A stretch of 64,000 nt of DNA from Amycolatopsis mediterranei (GCF_026017845.1 NZ_CP100416.1:6591652-6655651), one strand, 5' to 3'; counted from the first letter of the stretch, positions 8,350-16,747 are shown. Numbers and translations: made by a program. Notes: generated by a model not told the origin, from the letters alone.

Positions 8350-8390
8350 CCTTGGTCGCCGGAGGTCATGGGCCGAATGTAGGACACATC
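8350..8390. promoter_or_regulatory. Divergent promoter between IclR and SDR genes
   Basis: The 41-bp gap holds both starts. A partly symmetric ATGT-N5-ACAT element (8377-8389) abuts the SDR start and is a candidate IclR site. The symmetry is short, so this is tentative. The SDR start at 8391 has no clear ribosome site in front and may be leaderless. Confidence 0.4.
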
Positions 8391-9182
8391 ATGGAGACCA
8401 ACCAGTCCTTCGCGAACCGCCGCCGCGTCGCCCTCGTCGGCGGCGGTGCCGGCGGCATCGGCTCGGCCTGCGCGGCCGCGCTGCACGGCAGCGGCCACCG
8501 GGTGGTCCTCGCCGGCCGAACAGAGACCACCCTCTCCGACACGGCGCTCGCGCTCGGCCCCGGTGCCGACTACGTCGCCTGCGACCTCGCCGACCCGGCC
8601 GCGGCGGCCGATGCCGTGGGCCGCGTGCGCGAGCGGCACGGTTCCCTGGACGTCGTCGTGGCCAACGCCGGCGGTCCCGCGCCGGGCACCGTTTTCGACG
8701 TTCCGGCCGAGCAGTGGCACCACGACCTCGACCTGCTGGTCCTCGGCCCGCTCGCGCTGATGCGCGCCGCACTTCCGGCGATGGCCGAGCACGGCTTCGG
8801 CCGCGTCGTCGTGATCAGCTCGACCGCGGTGCGCCAGCCGCAGCCGGACCTCGCCGCATCGACCGTGCTGCGCTCGGCGACGACGTCGGCGGCGAAGCTG
8901 GCCGCCCTGACCTACGCCGACCGGGGTGTCACCGTCAACTGCGTCGCTGTCGGTGCCACGCTCACCGAGCGGCGCCTCGAAGTGGTGCGCAGCCGGGCCG
9001 GCGCGGCCGGCGTCGACGTCGCGACGGCGCTGGCCGAGGACCTCGCCGCCATCCCCGCCGGGCGGGCCGCGGCGCCCCGCGAGGTGGCGGCCGCGGTGGC
9101 GTTCCTCGCGTCCCCGGAAGCGGGGTACGTCAACGGGACCGTGCTGACGGTCGACGGCGGCCGCACGGAATGCCCGGCATGA
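8391..9182 (+). CDS. Short-chain dehydrogenase/reductase-fold protein lacking the catalytic Tyr
   Basis: Rossmann-fold SDR of 263 residues: ALVGGGAGGIGSACAAAL (cofactor glycine motif), DVVVANAGGPAPG (NAG), VVVISSTAVRQPQ (catalytic Ser region). Where YxxxK is expected the sequence is TSAAK, so Lys is kept but Tyr is replaced by Thr. The C-terminus ends NGTVLTVDGGRTE as in FabG-like enzymes. First gene of a four-gene operon; its stop overlaps ATG 9179 (ATGA). It may dehydrogenate a diol or serve another role given the missing Tyr. Confidence 0.82.
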   Translation: METNQSFANRRRVALVGGGAGGIGSACAAALHGSGHRVVLAGRTETTLSDTALALGPGADYVACDLADPAAAADAVGRVRERHGSLDVVVANAGGPAPGTVFDVPAEQWHHDLDLLVLGPLALMRAALPAMAEHGFGRVVVISSTAVRQPQPDLAASTVLRSATTSAAKLAALTYADRGVTVNCVAVGATLTERRLEVVRSRAGAAGVDVATALAEDLAAIPAGRAAAPREVAAAVAFLASPEAGYVNGTVLTVDGGRTECPA

Positions 9183-9196
9183 GCGAGAGGTGTTCG

Positions 9197-9697
9197 ATGA
9201 CCACGTCCGGACCCGGCTTCACCATGACCGGCTTCCTCGCGAGCATCGGCCACGCCGTCCGCCCGGGCGGACAGCGGCCGCTCGTCGTCCACGACGGCGA
9301 ACTCGAGGAGATCCCGCCCGGCGCCGTCCCCAACCCGACGTCGCTGCGGATCGCCGGGAAGCTGCCGACCACGACGTTCGAGCTCTTCCGCCAGGTCATC
9401 CCGGCCGGGCAGAGCTCGGACATGCAGCGACACCACCACGAAACCGTCCACTTCGTCCTGACCGGCGACGGCCACAGCGAGATCGAAGACGAAACCGTCG
9501 AGTGGACGACCGGTTCGTTCGTCTACACCCCGCCTTGGACGTGGCATCGCCACTACAACGACTCGGCCGAGCACCCGGTCGAGTTCCTGACCATCGAGAA
9601 CTCGCGGCTGCTGGGCCTGTTCGGGCTCGGCCGCCGCCAGAGCGCGGGCCTGACGAGCATCGCCGAAGCCCGCGCCGGCCACCGGGAGGACCAGTGA
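9197..9697 (+). CDS. Cupin-domain protein, possible dioxygenase
   Basis: I choose ATG 9197, which follows GAGAGG by six bases; ATG 9179 overlapping the SDR stop is the alternative. The 166-residue chain has cupin motifs: HHHETVHFVLTGDG (His cluster and Glu-like site) and PPWTWHRHYN (motif 2 His). It is embedded in the ring-cleavage operon, so a role with an aromatic or ring-fission intermediate is likely. It resembles neither gentisate dioxygenase (too short) nor a regulator. Confidence 0.75.
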   Translation: MTTSGPGFTMTGFLASIGHAVRPGGQRPLVVHDGELEEIPPGAVPNPTSLRIAGKLPTTTFELFRQVIPAGQSSDMQRHHHETVHFVLTGDGHSEIEDETVEWTTGSFVYTPPWTWHRHYNDSAEHPVEFLTIENSRLLGLFGLGRRQSAGLTSIAEARAGHREDQ

Positions 9698-10590
9698 CGA
9701 CCACCGGACGTACCGACCACATCGGCATCTGGGGCGAGCTGGGCGAGCTCGAACACACCCTGCGCTACGTCGACGTGTCTCTGGACGGCCAACCGGTGCG
9801 AACCCGCATCCTGCAGGCGGGCACCGGACCGGACCTGGTCCTGCTGCACGGCACCGGTGGGCACCTCGAGGCCTACGCCCGCGACCTGGCCGGCCTCGCC
9901 CGCGACTTCCGCGTCACGGCCTACGACATGGTCGGGCACGGCTGGTCGGACCTGCCGGACCGGCCGTACACGGTCGACGTCCTTTCGGCCCACCTGGTGT
10001 CCCTTTTGGACACTCTCGGCATCGAGCGCGCGCACCTGTCCGGCGAGTCGCTCGGCGGCTGGGTGGTCGCCTGGACCGCCGCGCACCAACCTGACCGCGT
10101 CCAGCGGCTCGTGCTCAACACGCCCGGTAACATCGCCGACAAGCCCGAGGTGATGGCCCGGATGCGCGAAAGCACCATGGCCGCGGTGCTCGACCCCAGC
10201 GACGAGACCGTCCGCCGCCGTGTCGAGTTCCTCTTTCACCACAAGGAAATGGTCACTGACGAGCTGGTGAACCTGCGCCGCCGGGTCTACTCCCGGCCCG
10301 AGTTCGTCAAGGCGATCACCAATACGCTGGTGCTGCAGGACCCCAAGGTGCGCAAAGACTTCGCGTGGGATCCGTCGTGGGTGTCGCGCGTGACTGCGCC
10401 GACGTTGCTTCTGTGGACCAGTCACGATCCCACCGGCGGTCTCGACGAAGCCGAGCTGCTGCTCGACTGGCTGCCCGACGTGCGCCTGCACGTCATCGAC
10501 GACGCCGGCCACTGGCCGCAGTGGGAGAAGGTCGGCGAGTTCCTCGAGGTCCACCGGACCTGGTTGCTGACCGGGAAGGATCCGTCCTGA
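9694..10590 (+). CDS. Meta-cleavage product C-C hydrolase (MhpC/BphD-like)
   Basis: GTG 9694 overlaps the cupin stop and follows GGGAGGACC. The 298-residue alpha/beta hydrolase shows LLHGTGGHLEAYARDL (oxyanion HGTGG), GESLGGW (nucleophile elbow) and DDAGHWPQWEKV (catalytic His). The HGTGG and GHWPQWE patterns match hydrolases that split ring-fission products of catechols. It directly precedes an extradiol dioxygenase, which supports that use. The symbol is not given because the substrate is unknown. Confidence 0.85.
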   Translation: MTTTGRTDHIGIWGELGELEHTLRYVDVSLDGQPVRTRILQAGTGPDLVLLHGTGGHLEAYARDLAGLARDFRVTAYDMVGHGWSDLPDRPYTVDVLSAHLVSLLDTLGIERAHLSGESLGGWVVAWTAAHQPDRVQRLVLNTPGNIADKPEVMARMRESTMAAVLDPSDETVRRRVEFLFHHKEMVTDELVNLRRRVYSRPEFVKAITNTLVLQDPKVRKDFAWDPSWVSRVTAPTLLLWTSHDPTGGLDEAELLLDWLPDVRLHVIDDAGHWPQWEKVGEFLEVHRTWLLTGKDPS

Positions 10591-11519
10591 TGGCCGAGAT
10601 CGCCGGGTTCGCCGGGATGTCCCACAGCCCCTTCGCGACCCTGCTGCCGCCACCCGCCCAGGGCGGCCCGGGCGCGAAGTTCCTCACCGACGCTTCGCGG
10701 GCCCGCCGAACGGTGGAGACCCTCGCCCCGGACGCGATCGTCGTAATCGGGCCCGACCACTTCCACGGCAACTTCTACGACGTGATGCCCCCGTTCGTCC
10801 TCGGGATCGAACACGCGGTGGGGTTCGGCGACTTCGGCAGCACCGAAGGCTCGTTGCCGGTCGCGGGCCCGCTCGCCTGGTCCGTCCACAACGGACTGAC
10901 CAGTGCCGGTTTCGACGTTTCGCTGTCGTACTCGCTCACCGTCGACCACGGCATCGTGCAGACCTACGAGATGCTCACCGGCGGCACCACGCTACCGATG
11001 GTGCCCCTGGTCGTGAACACCGCGGCGCCGCCGTTGCCCTCGCTACGTCGGTGTGTCGCACTGGGACACGCGCTGGGCACGGCCCTGCGCACGGCCGACT
11101 CACCCGGCCGCGTCCTGGTGGCGGCGAGCGGCGGCCTGTCGCACTGGCTGCCCTCCAACGACCCCCGCGAGGTCGCGGGCAAGCGCCGGGAGGCCCTGAT
11201 CCACGGCCGCGCGGACGTCCGCGCCTTCGCGGCGGCCCGCGAACCCCGGGTCCGCGCGATGGGCGGCGACCCCGCCGCCCGCGTGAACACCGAGTGGGAC
11301 AACTGGTTCCTCGACCGCCTGTCCGCGGACGACGCCGAAGCGGTGGCCGACCTCGGGCACGACAAGCTCGAAGCCCTCGCCGGCCGCGGCGGCCACGAGG
11401 TTCGTTGCTGGCTGATCGGCCAGGTCGCCGCCGGAGTGCCGCTCGCGTGGACCAGCTACGAACCGGTTCCCGAGTGGATCACCGGCATGGGCATCGGCAC
11501 CACGTTCCCCGTGGGCTGA
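10590..11519 (+). CDS. Class III (LigB-type) extradiol ring-cleavage dioxygenase, MhpB-like
   Basis: The ATG shares a base with the hydrolase stop (TGATG). The 309-residue protein starts MAEIAGFAGMSHSPF with the iron-ligand His, and has VVIGPDHFHGNFYD (second His/Asp region) and SGGLSHWLP (third). This is the LigB superfamily pattern of 2,3-dihydroxyphenylpropionate 1,2-dioxygenase. It opens a catechol next to the hydroxyls with Fe(II) and O2. The following hydratase/aldolase steps are not in the window. Confidence 0.87.
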   Translation: MAEIAGFAGMSHSPFATLLPPPAQGGPGAKFLTDASRARRTVETLAPDAIVVIGPDHFHGNFYDVMPPFVLGIEHAVGFGDFGSTEGSLPVAGPLAWSVHNGLTSAGFDVSLSYSLTVDHGIVQTYEMLTGGTTLPMVPLVVNTAAPPLPSLRRCVALGHALGTALRTADSPGRVLVAASGGLSHWLPSNDPREVAGKRREALIHGRADVRAFAAAREPRVRAMGGDPAARVNTEWDNWFLDRLSADDAEAVADLGHDKLEALAGRGGHEVRCWLIGQVAAGVPLAWTSYEPVPEWITGMGIGTTFPVG

Positions 11520-11528
11520 GTACCCGGT

Positions 11529-11639
11529 GACGCGCTTCTCCGGCACCGTGACCTCCACTCCGGCCCTCGCGAGCAACAGCCCCAGCACCATGCCCGCCGG
11601 GCCACCTCCCACGACGCAACACGTCGTCCGCTCCACCAT
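11529..11639 (-). pseudogene. N-terminal stub of a second FAD monooxygenase
   Basis: A reverse-strand ATG at 11639 opens a perfect FAD-binding start, VVGGGPAGMVLGLLLARAG followed by VEVTVPEKR. The homology stops about 37 codons in, right beside the dioxygenase stop at 11519, so the body of the gene has been lost. It looks like the scar of a deletion when the island was assembled. Confidence 0.7.
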
Positions 11640-11889
11640 GCCCCGTCCCCCGTCGACTGCCTACCCGCGGTCGCCGCCCACCACCTTCCACAGCTGACGG
11701 GCCGCGGTCTTGGGCGGCGGCGCGGACGAGAGTATTCAGGGCAGCTTTGCCGCACGAATATTCCCAGCGAGCGCGTACTCACCGCCCCAGTCTCGTCGAG
11801 ACGTCTTACCGCAGGGCTTTCTGCCGTTCGAAGTGCCCGGACGGGGGGAGTCCCAGAACTGTGCCGGCCCGACCGAGCTCGACGCAGTA
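11640..11889. other. Intergenic, no gene seen
   Basis: No coding frame with family resemblance, and no clear RNA or repeat. It lies between the monooxygenase stub and the mobile-element remnants. Confidence 0.45.
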
Positions 11890-11907
11890 AGACCTGGTCT
11901 GAAAACT
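11890..11907 (+). repeat. Left copy of an 18-bp inverted-repeat pair (possible IS end)
   Basis: AGACCTGGTCTGAAAACT here matches the reverse complement of 13359-13376 at 17 of 18 bases. The first 11 bases are themselves a palindrome. It stands 54 bp in front of the IS5-type transposase start, where the terminal repeat of such an element would be. Confidence 0.6.
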
Positions 11908-11961
11908 TGAGGGTGTGTCACTGCGTAACCTGCCGGTCCTGGTCGTCGATCGTGGGCAGTC

Positions 11962-12150
11962 GTGGCGAAGACGACGCAGCAGCGGTGGGTCGAAGACCGG
12001 CTCTGGGAGCTGATCGAACTCCTGATCCCGTCCCGACCAGCGCCGCGCGGTCCGGGTGGGCGGCCCCGGATCGACGACCGTGCCGCGCTAGAGGGGATCT
12101 TGTTCGTGCTCGACACCGGCTGCCGCTGGCGAGACCTCGGGTCGGCACGG
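11962..12150 (+). pseudogene. IS5-family transposase, N-terminal remnant
   Basis: From GTG 11962 the frame reads RWVEDRLWELIELLIPSRP, GRPRIDDRAALEGILFVLDT and GCRWRDL, the conserved N-terminal DUF4096-like part of IS5-type transposases. After about 60 codons the match stops and the DDE domain is missing. The element is dead. Confidence 0.8.
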
Positions 12151-12278
12151 GGCCCCCGTCACCACGAGCGAGATCGATCTCCTGGAGGAGCCTGCAGCCG
12201 CGTTGCTGACGGCACCATCGACGGGGATGAACGAGCACTCTCGTCGGGAAGTGATCAGCCATCGGTGGGGCCGCCTCG

Positions 12279-13226
12279 TCAGAGGCGTTCGATGCGGTCG
12301 GCCTGCGGGCCCCGGTCGCTCTGACGCACCGCGTACCGGACCCGGTCACCCTTCTGCAGCGGCTCCGACCCCATGATCACGGACGCGTGGGCGAAGAGAT
12401 CGTCGCCGCCTGCGTCCGGGGTGATGAAGCCGAAGCCGCGGTCGCCGTCGTAGCGCGCGACGACGCCCTCGCCGCCTCGTACGGGCACGTCCCGCGCCGC
12501 CGGCCCTGCGGCCGCGGCAGGTGCCGGCCGCTGCGGCGCCGTCTGGGGCTCGGCGCCCCGGACCAGGTGCACGTCGCGGGCCTGCGGGCCCTTGTCTCCA
12601 CTAGCCACCTCGTAGGCGACGCGGTCGCCCTCCGCGAGCCACGTCAGCCCCTCGGCCAGGGCCCGGGCGTGAACGAAGACGTCCCCGGCGCCGGAGTCGG
12701 GGTTGATGAAGCCGAAGCCCTTGTCCTCGTCGTACCAGGCCACCGTGCCGTCGGCACCGTCCGCGATACCGGCCGCAGCGGGTGAGCCGGCCCCTGCTCC
12801 CAGCGGGATCACGTGCCCGGCCTGCGGGCCGCGCTCGCCTTCGACGATCAGGAAGGCCACCCGCTGCCCCTCGGTGACCACGCCGCCGGTCACGATGGCG
12901 GAGCTGTGCACGAAGATGTCGGCGCCGCCGCCGTCTGGCGACGCGAAGCCGTACCCCTTGCCCGGCTCGTACCAGTTGATGGTGCCGAGCAGGCCCACGG
13001 CGCTGCCGGTGGCCGCATCGGCGGTGACGCGAACGCGCAGCGCCTGGGGCCCGCGGTCGTTCTCGCCGACCTCGAACACGACGGCCTGACCCTCGCGGAG
13101 CACTTTCGCGCCGCCGTCCCCGACGATCTCGGAGGCGTGCACGAACACGTCCGGCGAGTCGTCCTCGGGCGCGAGGAAGCCGAAACCCCGTTCGGCGTCG
13201 AACCAACGGACGGTCCCTTGCGGCAT
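12279..13226 (-). CDS. Protein with four tandem cold-shock domains
   Basis: 315 residues from ATG 13226 (GGAG upstream). Four cold-shock (OB-fold) domains lie at about residues 3-67, 80-141, 159-223 and 253-314, joined by Ala/Gly/Pro-rich linkers. Each has an RNP1 core (RGFGFL, KGYGFA, KGFGFI, RGFGFI) and an RNP2 core (VFVH, IFVH, VFVH, LFAH), and each ends with a GPQA signature. Ordinary bacterial Csp proteins are one domain of about 67 residues. A multi-domain RNA/ssDNA chaperone is the likely role. The gene lies between two IS remnants and inside an inverted-repeat pair, so it may have travelled as cargo. Confidence 0.9.
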   Translation of the reverse strand: MPQGTVRWFDAERGFGFLAPEDDSPDVFVHASEIVGDGGAKVLREGQAVVFEVGENDRGPQALRVRVTADAATGSAVGLLGTINWYEPGKGYGFASPDGGGADIFVHSSAIVTGGVVTEGQRVAFLIVEGERGPQAGHVIPLGAGAGSPAAAGIADGADGTVAWYDEDKGFGFINPDSGAGDVFVHARALAEGLTWLAEGDRVAYEVASGDKGPQARDVHLVRGAEPQTAPQRPAPAAAAGPAARDVPVRGGEGVVARYDGDRGFGFITPDAGGDDLFAHASVIMGSEPLQKGDRVRYAVRQSDRGPQADRIERL

Positions 13227-13358
13227 CAACGGCTCCAGGTCGAGAGGGCGGGCAATGGCCCCCAGTCTCTCTGACAGACCTCCGGTCCGTCGGGCCGGGT
13301 CCACAGGCGGGCGGTGCGGAGCCACGGGCGGCCCGTTGGTTCACCTAGCGACCCGCCG

Positions 13359-13376
13359 AGTTTTGAGACCAGGTCT
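13359..13376 (-). repeat. Right copy of the 18-bp inverted-repeat pair
   Basis: AGTTTTGAGACCAGGTCT is the inverted partner of 11890-11907 (one mismatch). The pair spans 1.49 kb and encloses the IS5 remnant and the four-CSD gene. I could not define a target-site duplication. Confidence 0.6.
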
Positions 13377-13386
13377 AAAGACGACC

Positions 13387-13745
13387 ACCTACGCGGAGAC
13401 GGGGTCGGGTGCCTCGCCGACCGGCCGCGAGCCGGCCACAGCGATCTGCGGGCGCGGGTGCTGCTCGCGCCGGACACCTCGGTGGGCGAGGTGGACACGA
13501 AAGAGGTAATCCCGGCCCGGGTCGAGGTCTCGGGTGAGACGCTGCGGCTGGTCGCCAAGCGCTTCGCCGAGACCGGCGGTGACATCTGGGCCACGATCGA
13601 GCGCAAACGGCGCGAGCATCCGCCGGTGCCGTCGCCGGTGACCGGTGAGGTCGAGGCGCGGTTCGATGCCCAGCGGGCGGCCATCGGTGTTCCGTCGGCC
13701 CGCACGACACTGCGTGTCCAGCCGCCACGTCCGCGACGCAGTCGT
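13387..13745 (+). pseudogene. IS630-type transposase remnant
   Basis: The frame reads GCLADRPRAG, DLRARVLLAP, VSGETLRLVAKRFAETGGD, then ERKRREHPPVPSPVTGEVEA. This is the helix-turn-helix and linker region of IS630-type transposases as I know them. It has no proper start, frame breaks follow residue ~95, and the DDE domain is absent. Confidence 0.6.
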
Positions 13746-13886
13746 ACTCAACGTATTCCGGGCCTGAGGCATTGGTCATCTGCTGCCGAACCATCCTCGT
13801 GGTCCTGTGCCGGCCGTTGCTACTGAAGTTTGTCCGTGCGTCATCGAGTTCCATGCGGAAGATGGCGCAGCGTCGACGAGAACGGA

Positions 13887-14477
13887 TCACGACTGTGTCG
13901 ATGACGCGGCGACGGTGTCGATCCACCGTTCGAGGTGCCGCACCTGGCCGGACATGAGATTCGGGTCGCGCAGGGCGCCGGCCAGCAGCGCGCCGCCCTG
14001 AACGCCGGCGAACAGAGTGATCGCGAGTTCCCGCGCGTCGGGCTGCCCCAGTTGCCGGATCTGGATCTCCGCCCACTCCAGGATGCGGCGGATCGGTCCG
14101 GCCGCCTCGAGGTCGAGGCCGTCATCGCGCCGGTCCAGTTCGGACGCGAGGGTGCCGAACGGGCAGCCGTATCGGGCGATGACGTCGCGCATCTCGTCCC
14201 ACCGCCGCACCAAGGCCTTGAGCCGGTCCACCGGTTGGGGAAGGGTCTCGAACGAGGCGAGCATCGCCTCGACCTGGTCGACCTGCGCCTCGAGCACGGC
14301 CCTGACCAGGTCATCCTTCGTCTTGAAGTAGTAGTAGACGTTCCCGACCGGGACGTCCGCGGCCTGCGCGATGTCGGCGAGAGTAGTGGCCGCGACGCCT
14401 TTGCGGTGCAGCCGTTCGCCCGCGCTGGTGACGAGCCGTTCGCGTTTGCCGCCGCGCGGCGCCGTTGAGTCAGTCAT
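13887..14477 (-). CDS. TetR-family regulator of the SRPBCC/SDR operon
   Basis: 196 residues with a TetR helix-turn-helix: RERLVTSAGERLHRKGVAA, TLADIAQAADVPVGNVYYYF, KTKDDLVRAVLEAQ. The C-terminal part (RYGCPFGTLASEL, ITLFAGVQGGALLA) matches the TetR_C group that includes NemR/LmrA-like regulators. It is divergent from the SRPBCC gene with a clear operator between, so it most likely represses both. Confidence 0.88.
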   Translation of the reverse strand: MTDSTAPRGGKRERLVTSAGERLHRKGVAATTLADIAQAADVPVGNVYYYFKTKDDLVRAVLEAQVDQVEAMLASFETLPQPVDRLKALVRRWDEMRDVIARYGCPFGTLASELDRRDDGLDLEAAGPIRRILEWAEIQIRQLGQPDARELAITLFAGVQGGALLAGALRDPNLMSGQVRHLERWIDTVAASSTQS

Positions 14478-14525
14478 CTCACTCAGACCCTAGCCCTCCG
14501 GCGTCCCGAGCTGCTAGCGTCTGCC

Positions 14526-14545
14526 TTAGTCAGTCAACTAACTAA
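14526..14545. promoter_or_regulatory. TetR operator between the TetR and SRPBCC genes
   Basis: TTAGTCAGT (14526-14534), 2-bp spacer, ACTAACTAA (14537-14545): 9-bp arms with one mismatch, in an AT-rich patch 22 bp before the SRPBCC start. LmrA/QacR-like TetR repressors bind sites of this kind. Confidence 0.75.
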
Positions 14546-14566
14546 TTCGCAGGCCCAAGGAGCATC

Positions 14567-15085
14567 GTGACCACCACCGACACAGCAAGTCCGACTACCC
14601 GCTCCAGCTCAACCGGCGAGACCGGTGTGGCGCAGACCTACCACCTGTTCATCCACGCCGACGCGCAGGCCGTCTGGGAGGCCATCACCCGCCCCGAGCA
14701 CAGCGCCCGATACCTGTTCGGAGCTCTGGTCGAGACCACCGGCCGGCCCGGATCCCCCTTCCGCTATCACTCGCCGGACCGTTCGCAGCTGTGGGGCGAC
14801 GACACTGTCCTGGACGCCGATCCGCCTCACCGCCTCGTTATCACCTACCGCGGCCTCTACCACCCCGACCTGGCCGCCGAGCCACCCAGCCGGGTCACCT
14901 GGCTGATCGAGCCCGGCGAGGACGGTGTCACCCTGCTCACCGTTCGCCACGACCGGCTCGACGCCGCCCCGAAGACCGCCGCCCACGTCAGCGGGATCGG
15001 CTGGATGCGAGTCCTCAGCGGCCTGAAAACCGTCCTGGAGACCGGCGAGGGCATGACCGGTCCCCAATCCGGGCCCGAGGCGTGA
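14567..15085 (+). CDS. SRPBCC (AHSA1-like) domain protein
   Basis: GTG 14567 follows AAGGAG. The 172-residue protein has the helix-grip pattern: YHLFIHADAQAVWEAITRPE start, GSPFRYHSPDRSQLWGDDTV, then RVTWLIEPGEDGVTLLTVRH and a long C-terminal helix. AHSA1-type proteins bind hydrophobic ligands or act in stress responses. Followed within 6 bp by an SDR gene, under the same TetR operator. Confidence 0.85.
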   Translation: MTTTDTASPTTRSSSTGETGVAQTYHLFIHADAQAVWEAITRPEHSARYLFGALVETTGRPGSPFRYHSPDRSQLWGDDTVLDADPPHRLVITYRGLYHPDLAAEPPSRVTWLIEPGEDGVTLLTVRHDRLDAAPKTAAHVSGIGWMRVLSGLKTVLETGEGMTGPQSGPEA

Positions 15086-15090
15086 GACCG

Positions 15091-15918
15091 GTGACCGGCC
15101 TCTCCGCCTACGGGCCCTGGGCCGTCATCACCGGAGCATCGTCCGGCATCGGCCGGGCCTTCGCCGAACGCTGCGCCGCCGGCGGATTGAACCTCGTCCT
15201 GGCCGCGCGTTCCACCGACCGGCTCGAAGACCTGGGCCGGGCGCTCACCCTCGCCCACCGGATCGAACACCGCGTCGTCACCGTCGACCTCAGCCGCGCG
15301 GACGGCGCAGCGGATCTCGTCGCCGCAGCCGCAGACGTGGATGTGGGCCTCCTGATCTCCAACGCCGGCAGCGGACGTCCCGGCCGGTTCCTCGACCAGG
15401 ACCTGCCCGACCTCCACCGACGACTCACCCTCAACACCACCACCCACCTCGAACTGGCCCACGCCTTCGGCGGCCGGTTCGTCGAGCGCGGCCGCGGCGC
15501 CATGGTGCTGGTCTCGGCCCTCGGCGCGGTCCACGGACTGCCGAACATGGCCCACGACAGCGCCGCGAAATCCTATGTCCTCAACCTCGGTGAAGCCCTG
15601 CACCACGAACTCGGCCCCGCCGGCGTGCAAGTCACCGTCATGCTCCCCGGCAACGTCGACACCCCGATCATCGACAGGTTCGGCCTGGACCGGACCCGGC
15701 TCCCGATCCGTCCACTGCCGGTGACCACCGCCATCCGCCAGACCGTCCGCGCCCTGCTCGCCGGGCACACCACGATCGTGCCCGACCGGCGTCTACGCAC
15801 GCTCACCCGACTCACCCCACGCCGGCTGTCCATCAAGATGAACGGCCGCATGCTCGGCCGCGCCGCCGACAACCTGGCCACGCGCCAAACCGACACCGCA
15901 AACCCACCACACCACTGA
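15091..15918 (+). CDS. SDR-family protein (DltE/YqjQ type) lacking the catalytic Tyr
   Basis: I choose GTG 15091; GTG 15082, overlapping the SRPBCC stop, is possible. The 275-residue chain has AVITGASSGIGRAFAERCA (TGxxxGIG), LLISNAGSGRPGRF (NAG) and VLVSALGAVHGLP (Ser). Where YAATK is usual the sequence reads DSAAK, so the catalytic Tyr is Asp. The Lys and the AYVLNLGEALHHEL-like helix remain. Second gene of the TetR-controlled pair. Confidence 0.83.
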   Translation: MTGLSAYGPWAVITGASSGIGRAFAERCAAGGLNLVLAARSTDRLEDLGRALTLAHRIEHRVVTVDLSRADGAADLVAAAADVDVGLLISNAGSGRPGRFLDQDLPDLHRRLTLNTTTHLELAHAFGGRFVERGRGAMVLVSALGAVHGLPNMAHDSAAKSYVLNLGEALHHELGPAGVQVTVMLPGNVDTPIIDRFGLDRTRLPIRPLPVTTAIRQTVRALLAGHTTIVPDRRLRTLTRLTPRRLSIKMNGRMLGRAADNLATRQTDTANPPHH

Positions 15919-15981
15919 CGTCCACACAGGACAGACTTCGGTGGCACATGGCCGCGGAAGAGACGACCTCCGTCCGGCACC

Positions 15982-16479
15982 TCACTCGAATTGATCGGGA
16001 CCTGAGACCCGGATCCTTCCCGGTGGCAGGACGAGCACCGCGTAATCCCTCAGATTCTCGTAGAGGTCGGACGCTGCACCGTGTGCCGATCGGCCGCCTC
16101 CACGCCGTCCCGCCACGACTTCGTCGACGAAGTGCGCCACCTCGGCGGGCTCGGGCACGAGCGGTTCGCCGAACCGGGCCAGTGTCTCCGCGGGGTGCAG
16201 TTCGGTGTGTTCGAGAACCAGTTCCCAGCCGGACTCGGCCGACCAGATGAGCAGGAGATCGCGCTCGGGGTGCCGGGCGCACCGCCGGCTCAACGCCAGG
16301 TACGCGGCAGGCGGGTCGAATTCCCGGCCGAGACCGCCAGGGAGCACGCCGACCGCCGCGGAGACCGCCCGGAGGTAACCGGCCAAGCCGACCTCCCAAG
16401 ACCGAGGTCCGCGTTGCAGCACCTGCTCCCTCTCCTTCGGGTCGCGGCCGAAACGGACGGACGACGGCGTGCACAGCAC
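15982..16479 (-). CDS. Hypothetical protein, DUF6292-like
   Basis: 165 residues. The middle part (GLAGYLRAVSAAVGV, AAYLALSRRCARHPERDLLL, WSAESGWELVLEH) has the layout of actinobacterial DUF6292 proteins: short, cytoplasmic, unknown function. A later Val or Met could be the true start, since the first ~25 residues are basic and poor in secondary structure. No operon partner. Confidence 0.55.
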   Translation of the reverse strand: MLCTPSSVRFGRDPKEREQVLQRGPRSWEVGLAGYLRAVSAAVGVLPGGLGREFDPPAAYLALSRRCARHPERDLLLIWSAESGWELVLEHTELHPAETLARFGEPLVPEPAEVAHFVDEVVAGRRGGGRSAHGAASDLYENLRDYAVLVLPPGRIRVSGPDQFE

Positions 16480-16747
16480 TGGGCACCATCGCCGCCCGGC
16501 CTCATGTCTCCGGGACCGCAGCCTCCCGCCCGCACCCGGTCGTCACGCGTCCGCCACTCCGGGTTCAGCGGCTCGGCTCAGCATGCCCGATCGCCGAGGA
16601 ACCGAACCTGACGAATTCCTTGCGATTTCGGCCGGCCGTCGCGATGGCGGTACCCGGTAGTCGGCTGCGCGGCGACCGGCACCCGGCGAGCCCGATTGTG
16701 CCGATCATCCGGCGGTATTCACGAGTCTTCTCTCACGCAGGACGCCG

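Noticed and set aside
11518..11639. Frame near 11500 as a full FAD monooxygenase
   Set aside because: Only the first ~37 codons match; the body is missing.
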